Origin: Synergistaceae bacterium
Lineage (GTDB): Bacteria; Synergistota; Synergistia; Synergistales; Aminobacteriaceae
Direction of reading: 5' to 3'
DNA: 11,768 nt
Assembly (NCBI GenBank): GCA_009778055.1
Contig: WRKN01000064.1
Coordinates: 1-11,768 of the forward strand
Under the pieces are notes generated by a model, which had not been told where the DNA came from, searched no databases, and worked only from the letters and a program-made list of their open reading frames with translations. The position numbers were made by a program, and so were the translations under genes. Shown one piece after another: positions 1 through 6,465 of the stretch (positions within the stretch are counted from its first letter, which is position 1; every line of letters begins with the position of its first letter).

Positions 1-252
1 GGCCCCACTAAACTTTTCGTCCCGGAGGGTATAATTTCCTCCGATGACGGGCCTATAGGCTTTTTATCCACGTATGAAACCCTTAGCGTCGCCGGCAGGC
101 GCGCCGTGCTGGAGCGCGACAGCCTGACGGGGCAATCGCTGGCGGCAGCTCTGGACACGCAAACCGTCACCTTCGAGGCCCGGGGCATTTCGAGGGAAGA
201 ACTGCTCGTTTTTGCGGAAAGCATGATCGAAGCGCTGCAGGGCGGACGATGA
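1..252 (+). CDS. C-terminal fragment of an unidentified protein (5' end outside window)
   Basis: An open frame runs in from the left edge and ends at TGA 250-252, giving 83 visible C-terminal residues. It begins GPTKLFVPEG and ends ESMIEALQGGR. The fragment has no membrane segment and no catalytic motif I recognise. The ending, a short strand followed by an I/L-S-x-E-E-L-L-x-x-A-E-S-M helix, resembles the C-terminus of DUF4367 or lipoprotein-carrier-like domains, but that is a weak shape resemblance only. The reading frame is supported by its ATGA overlap (249-252) with the next gene, which implies translational coupling and a shared transcript with the aminotransferase. Function is unknown; the upstream sequence is needed. 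Confidence 0.6.
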   Translation, partial: GPTKLFVPEGIISSDDGPIGFLSTYETLSVAGRRAVLERDSLTGQSLAAALDTQTVTFEARGISREELLVFAESMIEALQGGR

Positions 253-1334
253 ACGAATATCCTGTAGGACTGGTTCCCGGCCCGGTGTCTGTGCCGCGTA
301 ACATAAGGGAATCATGGCTTACGGATTTCGGAAGCGCCGACTTGGAGCCGGAGTTTCTCAGGCTTTACGCGGATAATCAAAAGCTGCTGCAAAAACTTCT
401 CGGGACGAAAGAAAGCGTGGTCATTACCTCAGGCGAGGCCATGTCCGCGCTGTGGGGCGGCCTTAAGAGCGCCCTAGAGCCCGGAGACAGGCTTCTTGCC
501 GTGGCGTCCGGCCTGTTTGGCGAGGGGTTTGCCGACATGGCGAAAAGTATCGGAATGAAAACCGAAACGGTGGCGGCGGAGTACAATTCCCTCCCCGACC
601 CTCGGAAGGTACGAGAGTCCGCGCTGCGTTTCCGGCCGAAGATGATCACCGCAGTGCACTGCGAGACTCCCAGCGGAACTTTAATGCCTTTGAAGGAGCT
701 GGGAGACATAGCGCGTGAGACCGGCGCGCTGTTTTTGGTCGACTTTGTGTCGAGCGGCGGCGGCGCGGAGGTTGGCGTGGACGCCAATGGAATCGACATA
801 GGGCTTCTCGGAAGCCAGAAGGCGCTGTCCATGCCTTCTTCCCTTTCGATGTCCACCATAAGCGAGCGCGCGTGGAAAGTGATGGAAAACGTCGGCTACT
901 GCGGCTACGACTCCTATCTGCCCTGGCGGGACGTGCCCCGCGTCCCGGCGCCATATACCCACGATTGGCACGGTATGTCGGCTCTCAACCGCTCCCTGTC
1001 CTCAATCATGAAAGAAGGAATGGAAAACGTTTTTGCCCGTCATTGCCGGGCGGCGTCTCTTTGCCGTAAGCTGGCGGCGGAGGCCGGCATAGAGCTTTTC
1101 CCGTTGAATGAGGATATGTGTTCGCCGACGGTCAGCGCTTTTTACGTGCCAAAGGGATGGACCTGGGAGGAGTTGGACGCGGCTTTGCGCTCGCGCGGAT
1201 TGGTTGTGGGCGGCAACTACGGCCCGCTGGCCGGCAAAGTGTTCCGCATAGGACACATGGGCAGCCAGGCCGACGAGAGCCTCGTAACGCGCGGCATGGA
1301 AATTGTGAGAGAAACGCTTGCCGTTAAAAACTGA
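249..1334 (+). CDS. PLP-dependent class V aminotransferase (alanine/serine/ureidoglycine-glyoxylate aminotransferase-like)
   Basis: This is a 361-residue fold-type I PLP enzyme of the class V group that includes alanine-glyoxylate, serine-pyruvate and ureidoglycine-glyoxylate (PucG) aminotransferases. It should be cytosolic and transfer an amino group to a 2-oxo acid such as glyoxylate or pyruvate. The N-terminal PGPVSVP motif (residues 10-16) is typical of the family. SGEAMSAL (61-68) is the phosphate-cup loop. ETPSGTLMPL (139-148) and LVDFVSSGGG (163-172), with Asp165 contacting the pyridine nitrogen, follow. Lys191 in LLGSQKAL is the Schiff-base lysine. The C-terminal small domain contains GGNYGPLAGKVFRIGHMG, the usual substrate-carboxylate Arg region. 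Length is slightly below the usual 370-410. The start is ATG 249, overlapping the preceding stop as ATGA; only a weak G-rich ribosome site precedes it, consistent with coupling. The exact substrate cannot be fixed. Family is certain, the specific reaction is not. Confidence 0.92.
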   Translation: MNEYPVGLVPGPVSVPRNIRESWLTDFGSADLEPEFLRLYADNQKLLQKLLGTKESVVITSGEAMSALWGGLKSALEPGDRLLAVASGLFGEGFADMAKSIGMKTETVAAEYNSLPDPRKVRESALRFRPKMITAVHCETPSGTLMPLKELGDIARETGALFLVDFVSSGGGAEVGVDANGIDIGLLGSQKALSMPSSLSMSTISERAWKVMENVGYCGYDSYLPWRDVPRVPAPYTHDWHGMSALNRSLSSIMKEGMENVFARHCRAASLCRKLAAEAGIELFPLNEDMCSPTVSAFYVPKGWTWEELDAALRSRGLVVGGNYGPLAGKVFRIGHMGSQADESLVTRGMEIVRETLAVKN

Positions 1335-1339
1335 TATCA

Positions 1340-1368
1340 GGGCGAGCGGTTTTTGCGCGCCCGATTTT
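1340..1368 (+). terminator. weak hairpin, possible attenuator or partial terminator
   Basis: In the 56-nt gap after the aminotransferase, GGGCG (1340-1344) pairs with CGCCC (1358-1362). An inner GC/GC pair and one A-G mismatch enclose a T-rich loop, and GATTTT follows. The T run is only four bases, so termination would be incomplete. It may only tune expression of the amidohydrolase. Confidence 0.3.
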
Positions 1369-1381
1369 CACGGTACACGTT

Positions 1382-1387
1382 AGGAGG
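1382..1387 (+). promoter_or_regulatory. Shine-Dalgarno of the amidohydrolase gene
   Basis: A perfect AGGAGG lies 3 nt before ATG 1391 and 6 nt before ATG 1394. The second ATG has the better spacing, so the real protein may begin one residue later than annotated. Confidence 0.75.
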
Positions 1388-1390
1388 CAA

Positions 1391-3043
1391 ATGATGTCGG
1401 AAGGCGAGATATCGAAGCGGAAGCCCCGCATGTACAATAAAAAAATCGCGCTGGTGGGGGGACGTGTGCATACCCCCTTCGGCATGGCTGAAGCCCTTTT
1501 GATCGAGGGAGGGCGTGTGGCGGAGGTTGGAAGCGCCGCCAACCTCCGCACGGAAGACGCGGAAGTATTGAACCTGAAAGGGAGGGCGGTATTCCCCGGG
1601 TTCGGCGATTCCCACCTGCATTTCATGAGCTGGATGGAGTCGCAGGAGCTGCTGGATTTGAAGCCCTGCCGTTCTATTGTGGACATCAAGGCCGCGCTCG
1701 GCAGGCATATAGAGAAACACCCGCTTCCCGAAGGAGAATGGTACAGGGGGATCGGCTGGAACCACACATTTATGGAACGGATGCCGAATCGTTACGACCT
1801 GGACGAGCTGTCGCCGCGCAACCCTGTTGCGCTGACACGCGTCTGCGGGCACGTCGTTGTGATCAACTCGGCGGCCGTCAAAATGCTGGGCATAACGCCG
1901 GATACCCGCGCCGCGGGAGGCGTTATAGAACTGGATGACGACGGGAGCCCTAACGGGATACTCTGCGATACGGCGATACGCTATGTTGACGAAAGTATTC
2001 CGGGACTCAAAAATCAGGACATGCTGCGGCTGCTGGAAAAATATGGGCCGCTGGCGGCGAGCTTCGGGCTGACCTCGTTGCACACGGAGGACATGGGCAT
2101 GTTCGGGTACGATTTCCGGCGTCTCATAGATTTCTACGCGAGCGCTGAAAAAGGGGGAAAACTGCCATTCCGCGCCCGTCTGAAATTTTCCCTTCCCAGG
2201 CGCGAACTGTTGCTTGACTTCTTGTCCGAGGGCTGGCGGACAGGGGATGGCACGCCGTTTTGCCAGATAGGTTCGTTCAAACTCCTGTGCGACGGGTCGC
2301 TGGGAGGGCGTACCGCGCGGCTGCGCCGCGACTACGCCGACAAACCCGGGGAACGGGGCTTGGCGATACACGAGCAAGGCGAGTTAAACGAGCTTGTTTC
2401 CATTGCCCATTCGTCCGGTATGCAGGTCGCCGTACACGCCATAGGAGACGGGGCTCTGGATATGTGCCTCGACGCGTTCGAGGCGGCCCAGGCTGACGCT
2501 CCCGGAGTCGTCCGCCACCAAATTGTGCATGCGCAGATAGCTGACGACGGCCAGCTTGCCCGCATGAAAAAACTGGGCGTCGGGGCGGCGATCCAGCCGT
2601 CTTTCGTGCCGTCCGACCGGGATATGGCCGACAAGCGCCTTGGAAGCGGGCTGGCAAGCCGAAGCTATCGCTGGAAAACCATGCTTCGGAAGGGCATAGC
2701 GCTCTCGGGCGGTTCGGACGCGCCTATTGAAAGTCTGAGGCCGCTTTGCGGCATACACGCCGCCGTAACGCGGCAAAGCCAGGACGGCAAGCCTGAAGGC
2801 GGCTGGATGCCGGAGGAAAAACTTTCCGTCGCGGAAGCGTTTGCGCTTTATACCTGGGATAACGCGTGGCACGGATACAACGAGAAAAGGCGCGGGGAAA
2901 TCGTACCGGGGCGCGACGCCGACCTGGTGGTCCTGGACGAAGACCCATTCCTGACGCCGCCCTCCGACCTCTGGAAAATCGGCGTGGCCATGACCATATG
3001 CGGCGGACGCGTGACATATGGGGGCGACGATATCGGTTATTGA
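1391..3043 (+). CDS. Metal-dependent amidohydrolase, YtcJ/NfdA type (amidohydrolase family 3)
   Basis: A 550-residue cytosolic amidohydrolase of the YtcJ/N-substituted formamide deformylase group, expected to hydrolyse an amide or related C-N bond with one or two divalent metals in a TIM barrel. Visible landmarks in order: an N-terminal beta-sandwich strand (KIALVGGRV), the metal-binding HxH as DSHLHF (His75, His77), FKLLCDGSLGGRTA with Lys297 and Asp301, VAVHAIGDGA (His349), RHQIVHAQ (His376/His380), GGSDAPIES (Asp443), and the closing GEIVPGRDADLVVLDEDPF strand that completes the composite domain. Length is typical of the family (about 520-570). AGGAGG supports the start at 1391 or 1394. 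The first 13 residues, before MYNKKIA, look unconserved. Adjacency to the aminotransferase suggests that one releases an amino compound which the other uses, but this is inference; the substrate is unknown. Confidence 0.93.
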   Translation: MMSEGEISKRKPRMYNKKIALVGGRVHTPFGMAEALLIEGGRVAEVGSAANLRTEDAEVLNLKGRAVFPGFGDSHLHFMSWMESQELLDLKPCRSIVDIKAALGRHIEKHPLPEGEWYRGIGWNHTFMERMPNRYDLDELSPRNPVALTRVCGHVVVINSAAVKMLGITPDTRAAGGVIELDDDGSPNGILCDTAIRYVDESIPGLKNQDMLRLLEKYGPLAASFGLTSLHTEDMGMFGYDFRRLIDFYASAEKGGKLPFRARLKFSLPRRELLLDFLSEGWRTGDGTPFCQIGSFKLLCDGSLGGRTARLRRDYADKPGERGLAIHEQGELNELVSIAHSSGMQVAVHAIGDGALDMCLDAFEAAQADAPGVVRHQIVHAQIADDGQLARMKKLGVGAAIQPSFVPSDRDMADKRLGSGLASRSYRWKTMLRKGIALSGGSDAPIESLRPLCGIHAAVTRQSQDGKPEGGWMPEEKLSVAEAFALYTWDNAWHGYNEKRRGEIVPGRDADLVVLDEDPFLTPPSDLWKIGVAMTICGGRVTYGGDDIGY

Positions 3044-3066
3044 TGGTACAATACGAAAAGTATAAT
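3037..3066 (+). promoter_or_regulatory. probable sigma70-type promoter of the malQ-glgP-glgA-glgC operon
   Basis: A perfect -10 box TATAAT lies at 3061-3066. Two -35 candidates overlap the end of the amidohydrolase gene: TTATTG (3037-3042, spacer 18) and TTGATG (3040-3045, spacer 15). Neither is ideal, but the AT-rich 61-nt gap stands out against its surroundings. Transcription would start near 3073, giving a leader of about 30 nt before the malQ TTG. Confidence 0.45.
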
Positions 3067-3089
3067 TCGATTCTGAGAAGTATATAAAA

Positions 3090-3096
3090 AGGGGGA
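3090..3096 (+). promoter_or_regulatory. Shine-Dalgarno that fixes the malQ TTG start
   Basis: AGGGGGA lies 8 nt before TTG 3105. No in-frame ATG or GTG lies between it and 3105, and the next in-frame Met is about 75 codons downstream, inside conserved GH77 sequence. TTG is therefore the start. Confidence 0.7.
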
Positions 3097-3104
3097 ACCT
3101 GCGG

Positions 3105-4589
3105 TTGCGCAAAAGTGGAGTGCTTCTTCCGCTGTTTTCCTTGCCGTCCAAATACGGCATAGGAGACTTGGGGCCTGAAGCCGTCAGATTTGTAGAATTC
3201 CTTAAAAACGCGGGACAATCCTTGTGGCAGGTGCTTCCTTTGACCACGATCGATTCCGGATGCGGAAATTCGCCGTACAGCCCGACTTCGGCCTTTGCTT
3301 CCGAGCCGTTGTTTATAAGCCCCGAAGCGATGGTAAGTTCTGGGCTGCTCGACAAGGAAGACCTCAAAGATCTGCCCGTTTTCAGTCATGGACGAGTGGA
3401 TTACGACCTGGTCAAGAACGTTAAGGAGACGCTTTTACGCCGCGCATGGTCGAATTTCAAGCAGACGGGACGTCCGACGGAGTACGAGGATTTTTTCACC
3501 GCTAACCGGGCTTGGCTTGAGCCGTACAGCTTTTTCGTGACAATAAAGGAAAAGCAGCAGGGAAAATGCTGGTACGAGTGGCCGGAGGGCTTGAAATACC
3601 GGCACCACGAGGCGTTGCACAAAATGTGGGAGACCGCGAGAGACGAGATAGAATACCACAGGTTCGTCCAGTTCGTTTTTCATATGCAGATGACGTCTTT
3701 GCGGGAGTGCCTGGACAAATTCGGCGTTGAGCTGGTCGGGGACGTCCCCATATATATGACGATGGACAGCGCGGACGTATGGGCACATCCGCACCTTTTC
3801 GAGCTGGACGAGGATATGAAGCCGATTTTTATCGCCGGCGTGCCTCCCGATTACTACAGCTCCACGGGACAGCTTTGGGGAAACCCCCTGTACCGGTGGG
3901 ACGTTATGGAGGCCGACGGATTCCAGTGGTGGATGGATCGTATTCATCGCCTCATGTTGTATTTCGACAAGGTACGAATCGATCATTTCCGGGGATTGAT
4001 AGGGTACTGGTCGGTTCCGGGAGACGCGGAGACGGCCGAGAAGGGTTGCTGGCGCAGCGTCCCCCACGAACGTTTCTTCGCGCGTCTTTGCTGGGAATTT
4101 CCGAAAAGGCCCTTCTGGGCGGAAAACCTGGGCGTTTTGACCCCCGGTATCGAAATGGCGCGCAAAAACATGGGACTGCCCGGAATGGTCATTTTGCAGT
4201 TTGCCTTCGGACATCCCGCGTACAACACTCACGCGCCGCACAACCATACCCCTGACAACGTGGTGTACACCGGGACGCACGACAACAATACGTCCAAAGG
4301 CTGGTTCGAGGAGGAAGGCTCCTCCGAGGAACTTTCCAACCTTATTTTATATCTAGGCAAGGAAGTCACCAGCGATACGATTTGCGGCGACATGATACGT
4401 ATGGCCATGTCTTCCGTAGCCGAGACCGCTGTTGTTCAAATGCAGGACTATCTGGAACTGGGGGCGAAGTGCCGCATGAACATCCCATCCACCCCAAAGG
4501 GTAATTGGGAGTGGCGTATGATGCCGGACAGGCTCACCGACGAACTGGCGGCGCAAATCAAAACTCTCACTCAGCTATACGGGCGCTAG
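3105..4589 (+). CDS. malQ: 4-alpha-glucanotransferase (amylomaltase, GH77)
   Basis: A 494-residue cytosolic GH77 enzyme that transfers alpha-1,4-glucan segments between maltooligosaccharides, releasing glucose and lengthening chains for phosphorylase. The N-terminus has the family SGVLLPLFSLPSKYGIGDLG and LWQVLPL signatures. Catalytic residues are visible: nucleophile Asp293 in VRIDHFRG, acid/base Glu340 in WAENLG, and transition-state Asp393 in YTGTHDNNT. From memory these correspond to Asp293, Glu340 and Asp395 of Thermus aquaticus amylomaltase (500 aa), so the protein is full length and the compact type, without the N-terminal extension of E. coli MalQ. The acid/base motif reads AENLG where most relatives have AEDLG. 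The C-terminus LYGR is the usual end. The TTG start is supported by AGGGGGA 8 nt upstream. It is first gene of the glycogen operon. An in-frame open stretch follows the TAG stop (see findings). Confidence 0.95.
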   Translation: MRKSGVLLPLFSLPSKYGIGDLGPEAVRFVEFLKNAGQSLWQVLPLTTIDSGCGNSPYSPTSAFASEPLFISPEAMVSSGLLDKEDLKDLPVFSHGRVDYDLVKNVKETLLRRAWSNFKQTGRPTEYEDFFTANRAWLEPYSFFVTIKEKQQGKCWYEWPEGLKYRHHEALHKMWETARDEIEYHRFVQFVFHMQMTSLRECLDKFGVELVGDVPIYMTMDSADVWAHPHLFELDEDMKPIFIAGVPPDYYSSTGQLWGNPLYRWDVMEADGFQWWMDRIHRLMLYFDKVRIDHFRGLIGYWSVPGDAETAEKGCWRSVPHERFFARLCWEFPKRPFWAENLGVLTPGIEMARKNMGLPGMVILQFAFGHPAYNTHAPHNHTPDNVVYTGTHDNNTSKGWFEEEGSSEELSNLILYLGKEVTSDTICGDMIRMAMSSVAETAVVQMQDYLELGAKCRMNIPSTPKGNWEWRMMPDRLTDELAAQIKTLTQLYGR

Positions 4590-4704
4590 GCTTCAAAAGG
4601 TGAGTTTTGGGACGATTTGCTATTCACGTACGCGGAATTTGATGAGATAATGCGGCTGTAAAGGCGACATCCTTATTAAGCTACAGAAAGGGGAGTTTTC
4701 ATAG
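4590..4704 (+). other. malQ-glgP intergenic leader with in-frame coding-like tail and weak promoter candidate
   Basis: This 115-nt gap is the longest in the operon. Its first 72 nt continue the malQ frame after TAG without a stop until TAA 4659-4661 and read as 23 plausible codons (starting ASKGEFWDD, ending EFDEIMRL). The same DNA contains a possible weak promoter: TTCACG (4623-4628), 17-nt spacer, GATAAT (4646-4651). The last part has ATCCTTATTAAG (4669-4680), similar to the leader of glgC, then the glgP ribosome site. No hairpin terminator is visible, so read-through transcription from malQ is expected. Confidence 0.4.
4687..4695 (+). promoter_or_regulatory. Shine-Dalgarno that fixes the glgP GTG start
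   Basis: AAAGGGGAG ends 9 nt before GTG 4705. An in-frame ATG is only found later (MEHDPAF), so GTG at 4705 is the best start. Confidence 0.65.
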
Positions 4705-6450
4705 GTGGTAAAGAGAATTCAGAAAAGCGACCTCGGCCATTCCCTGAGGAACTTGATGGAACACGACCCAGCGTTCAGACCGCTCGCCTACTTTTCGATG
4801 GAAGTAGGGCTTAAGGAGTCCATACCGACATATTCCGGGGGACTTGGCGTTCTGGCTGGCGACATACTGAAAAGCGCCGCGGACTTGGGCGTGCCTATGG
4901 CGGGCGTAACGCTGCTTTACCGCAAAGGCTATTTTGTTCAGGAGTTCAACGACGAAGGCTGGCAGAAAGAAAAGCCCGTTCAGTGGAACCCCGCGCACGA
5001 ACTGACCCTTTTGCCGAACCGGATATCCCTGACGTTGCAAGGACGGGAAATACAGGTGGGGGTCTGGGTTTATGAGCTGATTGGAGCCACGGGATACCCT
5101 CTGCCGATTTATTTCCTGGATACGGATTTCGAGCCAAATCATCCGGACGATCGCAAGCTGTGCTGGTATCTGTACGGCGGCGACAACAACTACCGCCTCT
5201 GCCAGGAATTCGTTCTGGGTGTCGGGGGCTTGAGGATGTTGCGCGACCTTGGCTACATGAATATTGAGACGTTCCACCTCAATGAAGGCCACGCGGGATT
5301 TTTGACCCTGGAACTCATGCGCGAGCAAGGGTACTACGATTCCGACAAAATCAGGGAGCAGGTGGTATTTACAACGCATACCCCTGTGCCGGCCGGGCAC
5401 GATTATTTCGAGTTCGGGCTTATTGATCACGTTTTCCCCCCTGACGCTTTGGCGACCATCAAGCGCATGATGCCCGACGTGCCCGGGGTTTCCATGACGG
5501 AACTCGGCCTGCGCTACAGCCGTTACGTCAACGGAGTGGCCAAGAAGCACGCGGAAGTCAGCAACGACATGTTCAAAATGGAAACCGTGGACTGGGTCAC
5601 CAACGGCGTTCACCCGACCACGTGGGTCAGTTCCGGTATGCTCAAGATCTACAATAAACACATTCCGGGCTGGGATCAGGATCCGGGGCGTCTTGTCCAG
5701 GCTTTGACCATACCCAAAAAGGAAATCTGGGCGGCGCACCTGGCCGCCAAGCTGCGCCTTTTCGCTCGGGTGCTTGAAACAACGGGCAAACAGCTTGACC
5801 CGGAGGTGCTTACGCTGGGATTTGCGCGCCGCGCGGCGACTTATAAGCGGGCCGAGCTGCTTTTTTCTAACATCAAGCGTTTTACGGAGGTGGCCGGAGG
5901 ACGTAAGGTGCAGTTCATCTTCGCGGGAAAGGCGCACCCGAGCGACAACGGAGGCAAGGCCGTCCTGCAGAAAATCAAAAAGACCGCCAAGGAACTCGAG
6001 GACAACATTTCCATTGTCTTTATCGACAACTACAACATGGAAATAGCCTCGCTTCTGACGCAAGGGGTGGACGTGTGGCTGAACACGCCCATGCGCCCGC
6101 GCGAGGCAAGCGGCACAAGCGGAATGAAATGCACGATGAACGGCATAATGAATTTCTCGGTTCTCGACGGGTGGTGGATCGAGGGCTGGATAGAGGACGT
6201 CACCGGGTGGTCCATAGGCCCGGAACCGAGCGCGGCCGACTACGAGAGCCATTATGACGAATCGCTTGACGCAATCGACCTTTACGATAAACTTCAAAAG
6301 AAGATTATCCCCACTTACTACGAAAACCAAGACAAATGGCTCAGCATGATGCAACACACCATCGCTTTGAACGCGTCTTTCTTCAACACTCACCGGGTAG
6401 TCAGAGAATACTCGTCGAAGGCGTATTTTATCGACTTCAGAGGAATGTAG
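4705..6450 (+). CDS. glgP: Alpha-glucan (glycogen/maltodextrin) phosphorylase, short form (GT35)
   Basis: A 581-residue PLP-dependent phosphorylase that releases glucose-1-phosphate from the non-reducing ends of alpha-1,4-glucans. The N-terminal AYFSMEVGL and IPTYSGGLGVLAGDILKSA match the alpha-glucan phosphorylase subfamily (TIGR02094 type), as do FHLNEGHAGF and TTHTPVPAGHDYF. The phosphate/PLP contact motif is RAATYKRAELL (Arg376, Lys381), equivalent to the RxxxYKR of classical phosphorylases. The PLP lysine is Lys475 in SGTSGMKCTMNG. The protein is much shorter than E. coli GlgP/MalP (about 800 aa) and also lacks the N-terminal DUF3417 extension found in some members of this subfamily; it looks complete rather than truncated. 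GTG start with a good ribosome site; TAG stop overlaps the glgA Shine-Dalgarno. It feeds on glucan made by GlgA, with MalQ recycling short products. Confidence 0.94.
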   Translation: MVKRIQKSDLGHSLRNLMEHDPAFRPLAYFSMEVGLKESIPTYSGGLGVLAGDILKSAADLGVPMAGVTLLYRKGYFVQEFNDEGWQKEKPVQWNPAHELTLLPNRISLTLQGREIQVGVWVYELIGATGYPLPIYFLDTDFEPNHPDDRKLCWYLYGGDNNYRLCQEFVLGVGGLRMLRDLGYMNIETFHLNEGHAGFLTLELMREQGYYDSDKIREQVVFTTHTPVPAGHDYFEFGLIDHVFPPDALATIKRMMPDVPGVSMTELGLRYSRYVNGVAKKHAEVSNDMFKMETVDWVTNGVHPTTWVSSGMLKIYNKHIPGWDQDPGRLVQALTIPKKEIWAAHLAAKLRLFARVLETTGKQLDPEVLTLGFARRAATYKRAELLFSNIKRFTEVAGGRKVQFIFAGKAHPSDNGGKAVLQKIKKTAKELEDNISIVFIDNYNMEIASLLTQGVDVWLNTPMRPREASGTSGMKCTMNGIMNFSVLDGWWIEGWIEDVTGWSIGPEPSAADYESHYDESLDAIDLYDKLQKKIIPTYYENQDKWLSMMQHTIALNASFFNTHRVVREYSSKAYFIDFRGM

Positions 6451-6465
6451 GAGGCTGGTAGCTGT

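Noticed and set aside
30..35. TATAAT near the left edge
   Set aside because: It lies inside the open frame of the first gene and has no -35-like hexamer at 16-18 nt upstream.
1337..2377. 346-codon - strand open frame over the amidohydrolase
   Set aside because: Composition is that of a shadow frame and the amidohydrolase on the + strand is unambiguous.
3043..3087. 14-codon ORF (ATG 3043) overlapping the amidohydrolase stop as TGATG
   Set aside because: It coincides with the AT-rich promoter region, has no independent ribosome site and is too short to judge; chance is the simpler explanation.
4623..4651. Internal promoter before glgP (TTCACG, 17 nt, GATAAT)
   Set aside because: Each box has mismatches to consensus and the stretch doubles as coding-like sequence; kept only as a note in the intergenic entry.
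4699..6393. 564-codon open frame antisense to glgP
   Set aside because: It exactly mirrors a certain gene with many recognised motifs. In GC-rich coding DNA the complementary frame often lacks stops. The translation is rich in His, Arg, Val and Gln, with no family resemblance.
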